From Datura wrightii (taxonomy: Eukaryota > Streptophyta > Magnoliopsida > Solanales > Solanaceae), in contig JASDFA010000003.1 of the NCBI GenBank assembly GCA_035772735.1, forward strand, positions 60,756,501 through 60,820,500: a stretch of DNA of 64,000 nt. The letters run 5' to 3'. A program made the translations under genes and the position numbers. Shown one piece after another: positions 35,669 through 47,050 of the stretch (position 1 is the first letter of the stretch; each line of letters opens with the position of its first letter). A model generated the notes under the pieces. The model was not told where the DNA came from. It searched no databases and worked only from the letters and a program-made list of their open reading frames with translations.

Positions 35669-36346
35669 TCAGTTAATTTTGTATACTACCACATATTCAA
35701 TCATATCAAAATCATTTATAGTTTCTCCACATAGTTTCAACTTAGAAGCAATTTTGAATGTTGATGAGCTATACTCATGAATAGACTTATAGTCTTGATG
35801 AATCCAATCATATCGTGCCTTTGGGTGGATGACCATCTTCAGGTGGTCATATCTTTCTTTTAGGCTATTCCACAAAACAAATGGATCCTTAATCATGAGA
35901 TATTCAATTTTAAGAATTTCGTCAAGATGATGACGCAAGAATGTCATAGCCTTAGCACAATATTGATTTGATGCTTTGTTTTCACTTTTAATGGTGTCTC
36001 CAAGACCCATTGCATCCATATGGATTTTTGATGCTTTGTTTTCACTTTTAATGGTGTCTCCAAGACCCATTGCATCCATATGGATTTTTGATGCTTTGCT
36101 TTAACTTTTAATGGTGTCTCCAAGACCCATTGCATCCATATGGATTTTTGATGCTTTGTTTTCACTTTTAATGGTGTCTCCAAGACCCATTGCATCCATA
36201 TGGATTTTTGATGCTTTGCTTTCACTTTTAATGGTGTCTCCAAGACCCATTGCATCCATATGGATTTCAGCATCCAACACTCATGAAAGGTAGTTCTTGC
36301 CCGAACTTTGAAGGGCAACGAACTCAAATTTCGTAAGATTAGTCAT
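35669..36346 (-). pseudogene. copia gag N-terminal part with 20-residue repeats (N1)
   Basis: It starts at the minus-strand ATG at 36346 (context TTAATATGAC), with LTKFEFVAL, then WVLDAEIHMDAMGLGDTIK. That last block is repeated five times in tandem, then come AMTFLRHHLDEILKIEYL and YDHLKMVIHPKARYDW (UBN2/gag-like retrotransposon capsid start), ending at a stop at 35669. One repeat unit has a GAA-to-TAA stop near 36103. The normal family gag is longer, with a zinc knuckle that I do not see here. The single-unit version is at 39663. Confidence 0.85.
35967..36266 (-). repeat. 60-bp minisatellite within gag, five units
   Basis: The unit is exactly 60 bases (20 codons, MDAMGLGDTIKSENKASKIH), in frame. 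The units are almost identical, differing at one or two positions. The other copy (39750-39810) has one unit, so the array grew in this lineage. Confidence 0.95.
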
Positions 36347-36520
36347 ATTAAAAAAAGAAAAAAAATAATACCTTGGCCTTCAAATTTTGAGACAGTTGAG
36401 TCGTAGAGCAACAATATCACCAAAGGAATATCACTCCTGTGGTTAAGTAATACATCTTTCGAAAAAGAAATTTTAATTTCTCTTACCTAAGATATTTCAA
36501 AGTGATTACTCAAGGCAGAG

Positions 36521-36771
36521 ACTCGTGCTGATAACGTGTTATGAAATAATAAAGAAAGAACAAGAGCATTATAGAGAAAGAGAGAAGGGGAGAAGTTCTT
36601 ATTTCTCTTGATGGGATGAAATACAATGAAGGAGAACCCCTCTATTTATAGGGATAATTTCTCCTAACTTTTCTCCAAAAGATAGACTTTCACAATGATA
36701 TAAACACATGTATCCAGTACAATACAAATACCTTTATAGACATTCACTACAACACAAATATGTTTATAACA
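36521..36771 (-). repeat. 5' LTR and PBS-like site of N1
   Basis: LTR 36537-36771, with TATAAATAG on the minus strand near 36642-36650. Just inside is TATCAGCACGAGT (minus strand, 36533-36521), two or three bases from the LTR. The same site adjoins the forward copy (39490-39502). It shares only part of the usual initiator-Met site. Confidence 0.85.
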
Positions 36772-36776
36772 TTTTC

Positions 36777-39186
36777 CTCATTTTTTATATTTGTTGTGCT
36801 GGATTTTTTTTTATTGACGAATTTTTGTTAGTTTTTGTACTTCTAATTTTATACTATAAGAGTTTGTTGAATCTGGGACATACACATATACTAGATAAAT
36901 ATCCTTAAAGATAATGTATTTAACGCTTCTCAAATTATGAGAATTCTCAGCGAGTTCCATAATTAGATATTTTCCATAAGTTTTCCAAAGCATTTACCAA
37001 CCAAATTTCTTGGATATAGCACCAGCAGGAAGTCTCCAAATCTTATTGGCCCCATTCTATAATTCCCGACGTGAATAATTTTTTATTCCAATCCTTTTTA
37101 AAATAACCTAACTTGCGGTTTTTGTGATATTCTACTATACTATGGATGGAATTTGCATCATTCTAAATTGGTTCTGATTCAAGGACTCATCCTATAAAAT
37201 CTTGACCTCATTTTTTGACCAATATTCTCCTTCTGTTGTCTGCGTCTCACTCTTATCCTTGACATTCCTTGGCTATTGGATGCGCTGCTTTGCCCCTGTT
37301 ACAATAAACATTTTGATTTTTTTTCCTAAGAGAGATCGTACCAACTTGCTTCTTATTAATGTTTGTACTGATTTTCTTATGATATTTGAGTTTTATCTAT
37401 TTTTGGGAAAAGGTAGAGAATTTACCATAATGAATTTTATTTTATTTATATTATATATATATAAATCTCTCATATTTGGAGAAAATAATTTTGACTTCTA
37501 TAAATTAAAGATTCCCATAATAACACTATTAGCATTTGATTATTTGCCTGACAATTTTATACTTTTTTTTATACTTTGTATTAGTTTTTTAATAGGTAGA
37601 TCAATTACAAACTATATTAAAGTATTATACCTTTTTTAGTATACTTTTTTGTTGTCTAATTTATTGTTGCTCAAGATTTGCAATTGTTAGTTTTCATATA
37701 ATGTCTTGTTATTTCAATCCAAACAAGTGATATCAGATTTAGTGGTCGAACGAGGCTGAAGACATGTTCCAGATCAAGTTGCTGCTAATATTTACGATAA
37801 TGAATTTTTTTGTCAAAAAAAGATGTCCAAAATATGACATGTAGAAATAAAATTTCAACTATATTTTCGATATTACTACTCCTGCGCCGTTGAAAATAAA
37901 GACAAAATAATTTTTAAACCACTTTTAGCCCGACAATCAATAGTGATGGAGATTATGTAAAGAAGGTAGATCAAGTTTTGTCAAGAAAATTCAGATCAAT
38001 TGGGAGAATTATCAGAACTTATCCCGATCTTCTTACCAAATTTTAATTTTAATTTTTTTCTAAAGGGAGGGAAAAGAGTTACCATAATTGAAGTATAATT
38101 CTTCCATATTTGGATAACTCTTTTTTTTTGGAAAAGTTTTTGACCTTTATAAATTGAAGATTCTTTCTTCTCATAATGCAACCATAATGTAGTCCTTTAA
38201 AAATTCAATAATTTTATTTAGAAAATATTATTCTTTGGATAGTTTTATAGTTTCTTTTATATAAGTTCTTTTTTATATGTAGATCAGTTGTCAAATCATA
38301 TTAAATAAAATATTATATCACTTTTAATATACTTTTTGTTTTCTAATGTAACATCGTTGAAAGATTTGCATTATTATCTTCCACGTGATCTCAACATATC
38401 TATTCTGATTCTAGAATGGTTATAGCCACCTTACTACTTCCTTTTATTGCCACAATTCTAATATACCTTCCCATACTGTTGAAATTCTTATAGAAGATAT
38501 ACATATATATAGTACAGCTAGCCATTCTTCGAGCTTAATTCTACATTTCTTTCCATTTTTCTGTGAAGCTTGCTGCTAACATTTTTTTTTTGTCTAGAGT
38601 TATTCTGCTGATAATTAAAATTGTTGCGTCATTCAACCATTTCGTACTAGTTTTCACTCAACTCCACCACTTCAAAGGACTTGTTTTCAGCGTAGAAGAC
38701 AAAGGATAGAATCTTATTTACCATCACCTTTACCAGCTTTTTCATTATCGTAAACTAGGCTTAAGTTATTTCGTGAAGATACATCGATTGTAGAACAAAG
38801 ATCAAATTAATCTAAAAGGTATTAAGAAAGGATAGAAAGATAAGAAACAAATTAAACTGGACAATCAGTAGATTTTAGCGGGGAAAAGAGGAAGTTGAAC
38901 AGTTTTTGCGTTTCCCGAAAGAAAAATCCATCCCCAAAGTATCTCATATACAAGAACAAATCGTAGAATGCAACATCCTACCACTACTAAGAGGTCTTGA
39001 AATGGTGGATTAATTAGGTGTGCAAACAAATTAATGAAGGTTTGACAAGATTTCTCCTCTTTTTTGGCTGATATGTAAAAAAAAGATAAATGGAGGTGCC
39101 TTTTATAGCAATCGCATGCATCTCTAGGGAAAAGAATATGTTTAAGGTTAATTATCAACGGCTACAAACACATGTTTTAAGTTATA
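36777..39186. other. AT-rich DNA with a diverged direct duplication; no gene recognised
   Basis: Segments 37390-37690 and 38050-38370 are diverged direct copies (shared TTTACCATAAT, GACTTCTATAAATTAAAGATTC and AAGATTTGCA.TTRTTA blocks). A plus-strand frame at 37202-37639 could code for 145 hydrophobic residues, but it overlaps one of these copies and is not open in the other; I do not call it a gene. Promoter-like sites near 38390-38520 and 39101 are listed separately. Confidence 0.45.
38396..38516 (+). promoter_or_regulatory. Promoter-like segment (G-box core, TATA-like run)
   Basis: CCACGTGATC is near 38382 and a TATA-like TACATATATATAG near 38501, followed by a pyrimidine-rich leader-like stretch. 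No coding frame follows within 700 bases. It could be a relic of a gene's 5' region or chance in AT-rich DNA. Confidence 0.2.
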
Positions 39187-39214
39187 CTAGTTAAATTGCT
39201 CGCGCTTCGCGCCA
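39187..39214 (-). other. Helitron-type 3' end: GC hairpin and CTAG
   Basis: The minus strand reads GGCGCGAAGCGCGAGC (stem CGCG...CGCG, loop AAG), then AATTTAA, then CTAG, then host T. The GC-rich hairpin is conspicuous in 70-80% AT surroundings and has the layout of plant Helitron ends. Confidence 0.6.
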
Positions 39215-39252
39215 TCATTTAAAAATAAAAGTGGATTTACTAAAGTGATTAT

Positions 39253-39502
39253 TGTTATAAACATATTTGTATTATAGTGAATGTCTATAAAGGAATTTGT
39301 ATTGTATTGAATACATGTGTTTATATTATAGTGAAGTCTATCTTTTGGAGAAAAGTTAGTAGGAACTGTCCCTATAAATAGATGGATTCTCCTTCATTGT
39401 ATTTCATCCCATCAAGAGAAATAAGAACTTCTCTCCTTCTCTCTTTCTCTATAATATTCTTGTTCTTTCTTTATTATTTTATAACACATTATCAGCACGA
39501 GT
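39253..39502 (+). repeat. 5' LTR and PBS-like site of N2
   Basis: TGTTATAAACATATTTG to ATTTTATAACA. TATA box TATAAATAG at 39373-39381. The PBS-like TATCAGCACGAGT at 39490-39502 matches that of N1. Confidence 0.9.
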
Positions 39503-39662
39503 CTCTACCTGAAAGATCTGAGGTAAGAAAAATTAAAATTTCTTTTTCGAAAGATGTATTACTTAACCACATAAGTGATATTCCTTTGGTGATATTGTTG
39601 CTCTACGACTCTACTGTCTCAAAATTTGAAGGCCAAGGTATTATTTTTCTCTTTCTTTTAAT

Positions 39663-40120
39663 ATGGCTAACCTTACGAAACTTGATTTCGTTGCCCTTCA
39701 AAGTTTGGGAAAGAACTACCTTTCATGGGTGTTGGATGCTGAAATCCATATGGATGCAATGGGTCTTGGAGACACCATTAAAAATGAAAATAAAGCATCA
39801 AATCAAGATCGTGCTAAGGCTATGACATTCTTGTGTCATCATCTTGACGAAATTCTTAAAATTGAATATCTCATGATTAAGGATCCACTTGTTTTGTGAA
39901 ATAGCCTAAAAGAAAGGTATGACCACCTGAAGATGGTCATCCACCCATAGGAACGATATGATTGGATCAATCAAGACTATAAATCTGTTCATGAGTATAG
40001 CTCATCAACATTCAAAATTGTTTCTAAGTTGAAACTATGTGGAGAAACTATTAATGATGTTGATATGATTGAATATGTGGTAGTACACAAAATTAATTGA
40101 GAGCTCCGAAAGAGCTAATG
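39663..40120 (+). pseudogene. copia gag N-terminal part (N2)
   Basis: From ATG 39663: ANLTKLDFVALQSLGKNYL, WVLDAEIHMDAMGLGDTIK (single copy), AMTFLCHHLDEILKIEYL, then stops at about 39897 and 39948, and FKIVSKLKLCGETIND and IEYVVVHKIN up to a stop near 40098. It is the capsid N-terminal domain without zinc knuckle. Homologous to 35669-36346. Confidence 0.88.
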
Positions 40121-40139
40121 TATTACTATATGAAGGAAT

Positions 40140-41640
40140 GAAATTATTGTAGTAAGTCTCAAAAGGAAACTTATAAGTTTCAAGGACATTGAAAAAAAAT
40201 TGAGACTATAAATTATGGGAAGATCTAATATCTTCATTTTACTACAATTGAAGCGGGTTATAAATATTTATATAAAAGATTACCCACTGTTTTTCTTATT
40301 TGTAGTACATAAATATAGGTATGATGATGAAATCACATACGAAAGTAAACTAGAATTTTACTGAAATAAGTTGGCATAACCGGTTGGCCATCCCAGTTCA
40401 AATATGATGCAAAAATAGTTGAGAATTCACGTGGCTATATGTTGAAGAAATAAAAGATTCTTCAAGAATTCTCTTGTGTTGCTTGTTCTCGTGATAGAAT
40501 GATCTTGATCAACTAAGATTGGAATTATATTCCCTGAAATTTAAAACTTATAAAATGGTGAATATGGGCCCATTCACCTACCATGTGAACCGTTTGCTAA
40601 TAGATGCATCTATGGTCACGTGTTTTGATATCAACTTGCAATTGATTTTTTTAAAGTTGTTGCTCGAATTATTGAATTAAGAGCATAGTTACAAATTATA
40701 AAATCATGTTGATAATGTTGATTCATATCTATGTTGGTTTAGCAAAAATTGTATGCCTCCAAATGTAGCTAAATCATTGGTTATGAGAATAAAACTCCCA
40801 AATAAAATTTGGTATGAGATATGTCTTTTTGACATATAGCAACACTTGAATGCATCAAGCCAACAAGGTTCCTCTATCACAATTGGTTCAGGGTCAGGAA
40901 CCAAATAATTTCATCTAAAAATTTGAATGTGCGATATATGATTCAATTGATCCACCATAACGCACAAATATGGGTCCTCAAATGAGCTTGGGGGGTAAAT
41001 GTTAATTTTTCTAACATTAGCAGGAGAAGTGATTAGCAGCTGAAAATTAAGTGTGGGATGAATTATCTAGATCCTCGGGAAAAAAAGTGAACTTAAAGTT
41101 CAATAGATAATTCACTTGCAAAATATTTCAAATCAATTGCCAGATATATTTGCTAACTCTATTTTGTAATTCAGTTGCAAATGCTCCAATTAAAGGTCCT
41201 TGAAGGGCAGGGTCTATGAGACACCTGAAGCGTGATAGACCAAACGGTTCCAAATATAGAACTCCTTGAAGATGGAGAGGAGAAAATGATTAAGATGGTC
41301 ATAATGATGAGACAAGTGCTTTAAGAAAGCACCACGACATAACACTTCATAAAACCTTGGCAAAGGTTCAGGTACCTAAAAATGACGAAAAATTAAGAGA
41401 TCTCAATAAGTTATGTTGCATTGGAACTGATATCAAAATGATCGTCGACGATACCTTTGATATAATGTAGCGCTCAATATTATAAATATTGACGAGGATC
41501 TTGAATTCAAATCTGTCAAAAAGTATGGACAGATAAATGATTGGCCAATTAAAAATACGCAATTCAAGTATAAAGCCAGTCGATATAAATGAATTCTTAT
41601 GGCATAAAGATTTTTCATAAATTCTGACATTATTATATGG
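40140..41640 (+). pseudogene. Decayed copia integrase and pol linker (N2)
   Basis: Short readable pieces in changing frames: RIIELRA near 40660, QGQEPN near 40890, RTNMGPQ near 40965 (integrase C-terminal region), NAPIKG near 41180 and RPNGSK near 41240 (integrase-RT linker), and a stretch near 41400-41480 that normally precedes RT. The RT catalytic region itself is absent: the linker is followed within about 300 bases by the start of RNase H. Confidence 0.65.
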
Positions 41641-41854
41641 AGAGGTCCTCTTGTGGTGGATGCAATTATTTTGAGGTTCCTCATAAGTCTGACAATATAT
41701 GAAAAACTTGATATGCGCATAATGAAATTATTTTCATGTCTAGAGAGACTGAAGGATATATGAAAATTCTTGAAGGATTTAAAAGAACGAGGAAATTCTT
41801 GGTCCTGAAGATATAGTCTGCTCCTACTAGGAGACATTGGAATGGAATCAAACA

Positions 41855-42420
41855 CATAATGCGGTATCTAAAAGGGACTATCGATATGAGCTTATATTTT
41901 TCTAACAATTGCAGTCCCGATCTTGTTGGTTATGCTGATGCTGGGTATTTATCTGACCCACACAAAGCTATCTCAAACTGGCTACGTGTTCATATGTGGA
42001 GGTACTGCCATATCTTGGAGATGTACAAAGCAATCTCTCGTAGCTACTTCATCAAATCATGTTGAGATAATAACTATTCATGAAGCAAACCGAGAATGTG
42101 TGTAGTTGAGGTCCATGATACATCTCATTAGAGAAAAATGTGGTTTGAAATATGACAAATTACCCACAATTTTATATGAAGATAATGCAGCATGCATAAC
42201 ACAACTAAAAGGAGGATTCATAAAAGGAGATAGAAGAAGCACATCTTGCCAAAGTTCTTCTATACACATGAGCTCCAAATGAATGGTGATATTAACGTGC
42301 AACAGATTCGTTCAAGTGATAATGTGGCTGATTGTTCACCAAATCTCTACCAACTGCAACTTTCAAGAAGATGGTGTACAAGATCGGGATGCAAAGATTA
42401 AAGGATGTTCTAAATAGGGG
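41855..42420 (+). pseudogene. copia RNase H domain remnant (N2)
   Basis: MRYLKGTIDMSLYFS at 41859, LVGYADAGYLSDPHK, FICGGTAISWR, KQSLVATSSNHVEI, LYEDNAACITQLKGG, FYTHELQ and TATFKKMVYKIGMQR, with at least three frame changes and two stops. It closely parallels 33420-33960. Confidence 0.9.
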
Positions 42421-42611
42421 GAGTTAATACAAGCTATACTCTTTTTCCTTACGAGGATTTGTCCACTGGATTTTCCTTGTAAGGTTTTTAATAAGGCAGC
42501 CAAAATGTGTATTATTAGATATGTGTACTCTTTTTCCTTCACTAGATTTTTTTCCACTGGATTTTTTCTAATAAGGTTTTAACGAGGCACATTATCTATC
42601 AAATAGACATC

Positions 42612-42855
42612 AAAGAGGGAGTGTTATAAACATATTTGTATTATAGTGAATGTCTATAAGGTATTTGTATTGTAGTGGATACATGTGTTTATATTATAGT
42701 GAAAGTCTATCTTTTGGAGAAAAGTTAGGAGGAATTGTCCCTATAAATATATGGATTCTCCTTCATTGTATTTCATCCCATCAAGAGAAATAAGAATTTC
42801 TCTCATTCTCTCTTTCTCTATAATATTCTTGATCTTTCTTTATTATTTTATAACA
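42612..42855 (+). repeat. PPT and 3' LTR of N2
   Basis: PPT AAAGAGGGAG (42612-42621) abuts the LTR start at 42622. The LTR ends ATTTTATAACA at 42855, followed by ATTAT. Confidence 0.9.
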
Positions 42856-42860
42856 ATTAT

Positions 42861-45800
42861 CTAATATAAATTAATTCATAGAAAAATAAAAAATATGAAA
42901 AATACTCAATTAATTTCCATCTATAAAAGACATGTCTAAAATCTAAACTAATCAAATCTCTTTATAAGTAAAACTTGAAAGTTTTATAAAGTAATATCGA
43001 GTAAAAAAACTTCCAAAATTATAGTAAATCAACACAAATAGACTCTTCTTCTATCGTTGCTCCCTCATCAAAATGGTCTCCAAAATAATTCTAATAAGCA
43101 AATAAAAAGATACAACAATCTTGGATTGCAAATCCACAAGCATAAACATAATCGTGTTTCCTCTTATTAGGATGGAAAATATATATGGTATATGAATAAC
43201 AATCTTATCCATAATATTTATAATATTTTTTTAATATTATATTTTTGTACTTCCATTGATGCACCAAATTTGAAATATATTACCATATATTATCAATAAG
43301 AGAAAGTCAGCTAAACAAACAAACACATGAAAAATAAATACAAATGATACTGCTACTAGAACTTCTGAAATCTCTATCCACTTCAAGCAAAAAGAGATTT
43401 TTGATGAAAGATGGCACCATGAAAAGAAAAATCTATAATAAATGAACCAAAAAAATATTTCACATGTCAAAAAATAAAATACCTGCTAGATTTCACTTTC
43501 TACTTTAAAGATATACAACCCTAAATGATTAGATCAGATAACTTGAATGGATTGCATAACCTTACATATGTATCCTTGGAATCATTTTGGTGAGTGAGAT
43601 ATTCCTACAAGTATCTTTTAATTATTTAGGCATGAAAAATGATATCATCAAATACAATTAAATAAACGTGTGAATTGATTTTATCAATTAAAGTAAATTT
43701 TAAACACCTTAATTAGATAAGTATAGGATAAAATATCTTGGAAGTTTAAATGTAAAAAAATTATTTAATGTAAAATAGTCATGTAAAGCAGCTCAATATC
43801 AACTCAAGATGTTAAGATAATTCTGATATCCCATAACAAATCATAGATACAACTTCAGACTAATCAATTAATGAAGAGAATATACTTGACTATTAAATTT
43901 TATGTTGGCAAAAAAGTAGAGTTACTTTACAAAGTAACAAAAAAATTATACACATATACTAAAGTCATATAAAATTTGCAAAGGGGTTTATCTACTTATT
44001 ACAAAGAAAAAAAGCATGCTTGGCAGGACGACCATTAACTATTACACAAAAGAAACTGTTGGATAAGCTTTTTACCGGGACTTGCATAGATTTGTAAGAT
44101 ATAATTATTGAACCAATAAATCTAATTATATTCTTTTATCTTGATAATATTCTCCTCCAAAAGCTATATACTTTTGAAAGATCCAACACTCTTATGATAG
44201 AATTTATGGAGGATCTGAGCAACATAGGCTATAATCATAAATGAAAAGTGATAGGCACGGTGATGCTTCGTATAGCTAACTTAAACATGTTTAGGATAAG
44301 GGCTTATAACTGTTGTAGTGAGACATTATTTGTTGAGGTACAATAATTCATCCTAACATTATCAAGTTAAACTGGGAAGATACAACTTATATATTTCATA
44401 CCTTACATAAAATAGAAAAACAAAAAGTCTTTAAACAAAACAGAAAAATAAAAAGTCTTTACACAAAACGAAAAAATAAGAAGTTATGATGGACTTTCTT
44501 GGTATCCTAGTTCTTCCAACTTGAATTTTTAAAATGACTCTTAATTCAATTATGTTTATTCAAGTTGATAAAAGAAACTAATCTTTTCTTTGAAAATCAA
44601 TTAGAAATGACATAAATAGAAATATTTCATCAATGTCTAATTTAAGGCATATAGAACTTGAAAAATCCACACTTCCTATACTAGAGTCATTCTTGTTCCT
44701 CTTTTTTGTACTCCTTTCTTTGTTTATATCAGTAGAAGTTCAAATCTTATTGATCACTTTAATTATTATATTTAATGAGTATATCATATTAACCCCTAAA
44801 TTTCCTGTAAAAACAATAACCAAGTAAGATAGTGAGTAGATGACCCCTAAGTTGGTTACAAAATAGTACTATTAAGTATTTACATCAAATATTTTCAAAC
44901 ATATAAGTGCTAAGAATATTTAAAAGAGACACAGAGGAAAAGCAATGGATAAGATTAATGACCATGGTTAAAATTATTGGTGATCTACAAGAATTGAAAA
45001 ACCACAAGAATAACATACAAAAAGTAAAAGAAGAGAGTGATATATACTATCATGCTCAAAAGTAAATACAAAAAGACCATTGTCTTATCCAGATTTTAAG
45101 ATAATTTATAATTTTTATGGGACTAATTCTCTCTATTGTCCTTTCATGTTCCTAATAAAACCTTCAAAATCACCATCAAAATCAAATATCATAACATAAA
45201 TAAAGAACATATGTGCTTCTTCAAATAAGGAGTAATATTACCAATAAATAAGTAACCAAGAAAACTATAGTTTATCAAGCACACGCGTATCATAAAACAG
45301 AAGACATAACTTATTATAAAACAGAAAGACAACAACAATTTAACAACTACATCCGATTCTTTAAATGAAATTGTCAAAAGTTACATCTCCAATTTTACTC
45401 TTAAGAATATATAGTTGATAAGGTACCAAATCAAACACATTATCTTGTGAAAAAAATTATTTTATTGTGACTAAGCAAATCTATAAATCAACTCAAGCAT
45501 GTTGTGAAACAATATTGTAGTAATTTTATTTTTCTACTTCAAAATAAAGTGTTGAAAAAAGACTTATAAAACATAGGAGAAAGAGGAAAATCATTAGTTC
45601 TCCTTTTTTATGATCGAAAGAAAAAGTATTGACATGTATTTCATCTTTTACTCAGCATAATCACCCAAAATATATACATGTAACTTGAGTAAAGCCAAAT
45701 ATCGCTCACAATAAAATTATAAATCTTTCACTTGTTTAAAGTTATTAGGCCCTATATACATGTAACTTGAAGTTTTAGACGCAAAGTTTGATAAAAAATT

Positions 45801-46604
45801 ACGCAGATATCTTCTTTTTGTTTCCCTATCTTCAAGTCATCCCTCAATCTCAAAATTAATTTTGAGATCCTCAAGTTGTCACAAATCCGTAAATTACTTA
45901 TATGATCAAAATTTGAAGGTAATTCTATAAAAAAAATAGTAAAATGAGAAGTCTATCATAATACCATGAACATTGACAAATTAGTTCATAAAATTTAAAA
46001 CCCAATAAATCGAAAAGTCGATTTCATCCTTTAAGAGTTGAAGCGTTATCTAAGAAATAGACAAAAATTTGCAAAGATTCAAACACACATTTCTCATTTG
46101 CTCCATACGGCACGCAAGTCATATATGAAAAATATCCCAACTTTTATTATAAGCAGACATATTCCATTGAAAATTTTTGTTTGTTTGTTTATTTGTTTGT
46201 TAGTTTGTTGGGAATATAAAAGCATAAATTTTGAATCATGAGTATAGATGAAAAGGGCATGAAGTTGATGGTAATAACTTAAAAACTTATATTGAAAATA
46301 GAGAATACGTGTATTTTCATAGAGAGAGAAAATTCCTTCTAAGAAAAAAATTACGGGAAGAAAATATTATAATTGTTGGAGAAATGTAGAAGATAGGAAA
46401 GTGATGAGTTGTAAAGACTATGAGTTAATGTAAGTGACTTTTGATTTTTTAATAAAGCACCTTATAAGAAAAAATAGAATTAAAACTCCAAAATATATGA
46501 GGAAAAATGCAAAAAAAAAATAGAAAAAAAAAGATAAATAGCTTTTCTGATCAATGAAGCATGCGACATCATCGGGTTGAGGCCTCTCCTTTGTATAATA
46601 TATA
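42861..46604. other. AT-rich body of the Helitron-like unit, no gene
   Basis: Homopolymer-rich, with no frame above about 80 codons and none recognisable. A (TTTG)n-type run occurs near 46177-46208. I see no captured gene fragments, but short diverged exons could be missed by eye. Confidence 0.5.
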
Positions 46605-46606
46605 GA

Positions 46607-47047
46607 TTGTTGAGTTTGAATTTGATCACTTTATGTTTAATACGTGTTTTATTCTGATTTTAAGTAAGAAGAATTATTTGGAGTTGGAACAGACAAAACA
46701 CCACTTCAAAATCTTTTACTGAGATAGAGTTGGGAAGTCAAGAGTTGAAGGGTCGATTATTAGGCCTACCTCATCTTTGTAGGATAACTTTTAAGGTTGA
46801 ATTGATTAAAAACACTCTTCGAAGAAAGCCTCTTGGCACGCAATATGGCAAAGCCTTTTCATTTGTATTTTATTTATTTCACACAATATAAATACATGTC
46901 AAACACGTCTTTGAAATGAGACCACACTGGGAGAAGCCCCGATAAGGGATTCAAGCTAACTGAGCAGAGGAGAAGGATAACTACAGCAACTTCATTTCTA
47001 ATCTTTCTTTCATATTTTATATGCTAGTTTTCTATTTATAAAGTGTG
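46607..47047. other. Unassigned DNA, no gene seen
   Basis: Less AT-rich than its surroundings around 46680-46980 (for example GAGACCACACTGGGAGAAGC). It could be a fragment of a host gene or older element; I recognise nothing specific. Confidence 0.35.
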
Positions 47048-47050
47048 GTC

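Larger units (their letters stand above)
32988..36771 (-). mobile_element. Non-autonomous copia element N1, reverse strand, 3.8 kb
   Basis: The 235-base LTRs (32988-33222 and 36537-36771) differ at one position in my reading. The target duplication TTTTC is perfect (32983-32987 and 36772-36776). PPT and PBS-like sites lie at the inner edges. The body holds only the start of gag, decayed integrase and the RNase H end; the reverse transcriptase core is missing. A second copy with the same layout is at 39253-42855. Near-identical LTRs around a dead body imply recent movement using enzymes supplied in trans. Confidence 0.93.
39253..42855 (+). mobile_element. Non-autonomous copia element N2, forward strand, 3.6 kb
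   Basis: LTRs 39253-39486 and 42622-42855 (234 bases) with the perfect target duplication ATTAT (39248-39252 and 42856-42860). Same family and same internal deletions as 32988-36771. Here the LTRs differ at about a dozen positions, so this copy is older. It is nested in the Helitron-like unit. Confidence 0.93.
39187..46606 (-). mobile_element. Helitron-like element, reverse strand, non-autonomous
   Basis: The minus strand starts TCTATATATTATAC at 46606 and ends with a hairpin followed by CTAG at 39190-39187. The flanks give insertion between A (46607) and T (39186), as Helitrons require, with no target duplication. The total is 7.4 kb, of which 3.6 kb is the nested copia element N2; the unit itself is about 3.8 kb. 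No Rep/helicase sequence is recognisable, so any movement would need an autonomous relative. The evidence is the termini only. Confidence 0.55.

Noticed and set aside
36001..36266. Regular 60-base direct repeats considered as a CRISPR-like or centromeric satellite array
   Set aside because: There are no spacers, only five units, and the units encode part of copia gag in frame.
37202..37639. A 145-codon hydrophobic open frame that might be a membrane protein
   Set aside because: It lies in AT-rich DNA and overlaps one arm of a diverged duplication whose other arm is not open. There is no recognisable domain, and its composition (Phe, Ile, Leu, Lys, Asn) follows base composition.
38865..39158. 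Minus-strand 97-codon frame with a TATA-like sequence upstream
   Set aside because: No similarity that I recognise and no splice or codon pattern. Kept only as a weak promoter-like observation.
46100..46240. (TTTG)n run near 46177 as a functional regulatory repeat
   Set aside because: Simple repeats of this kind are common in AT-rich plant DNA and nothing nearby depends on it.
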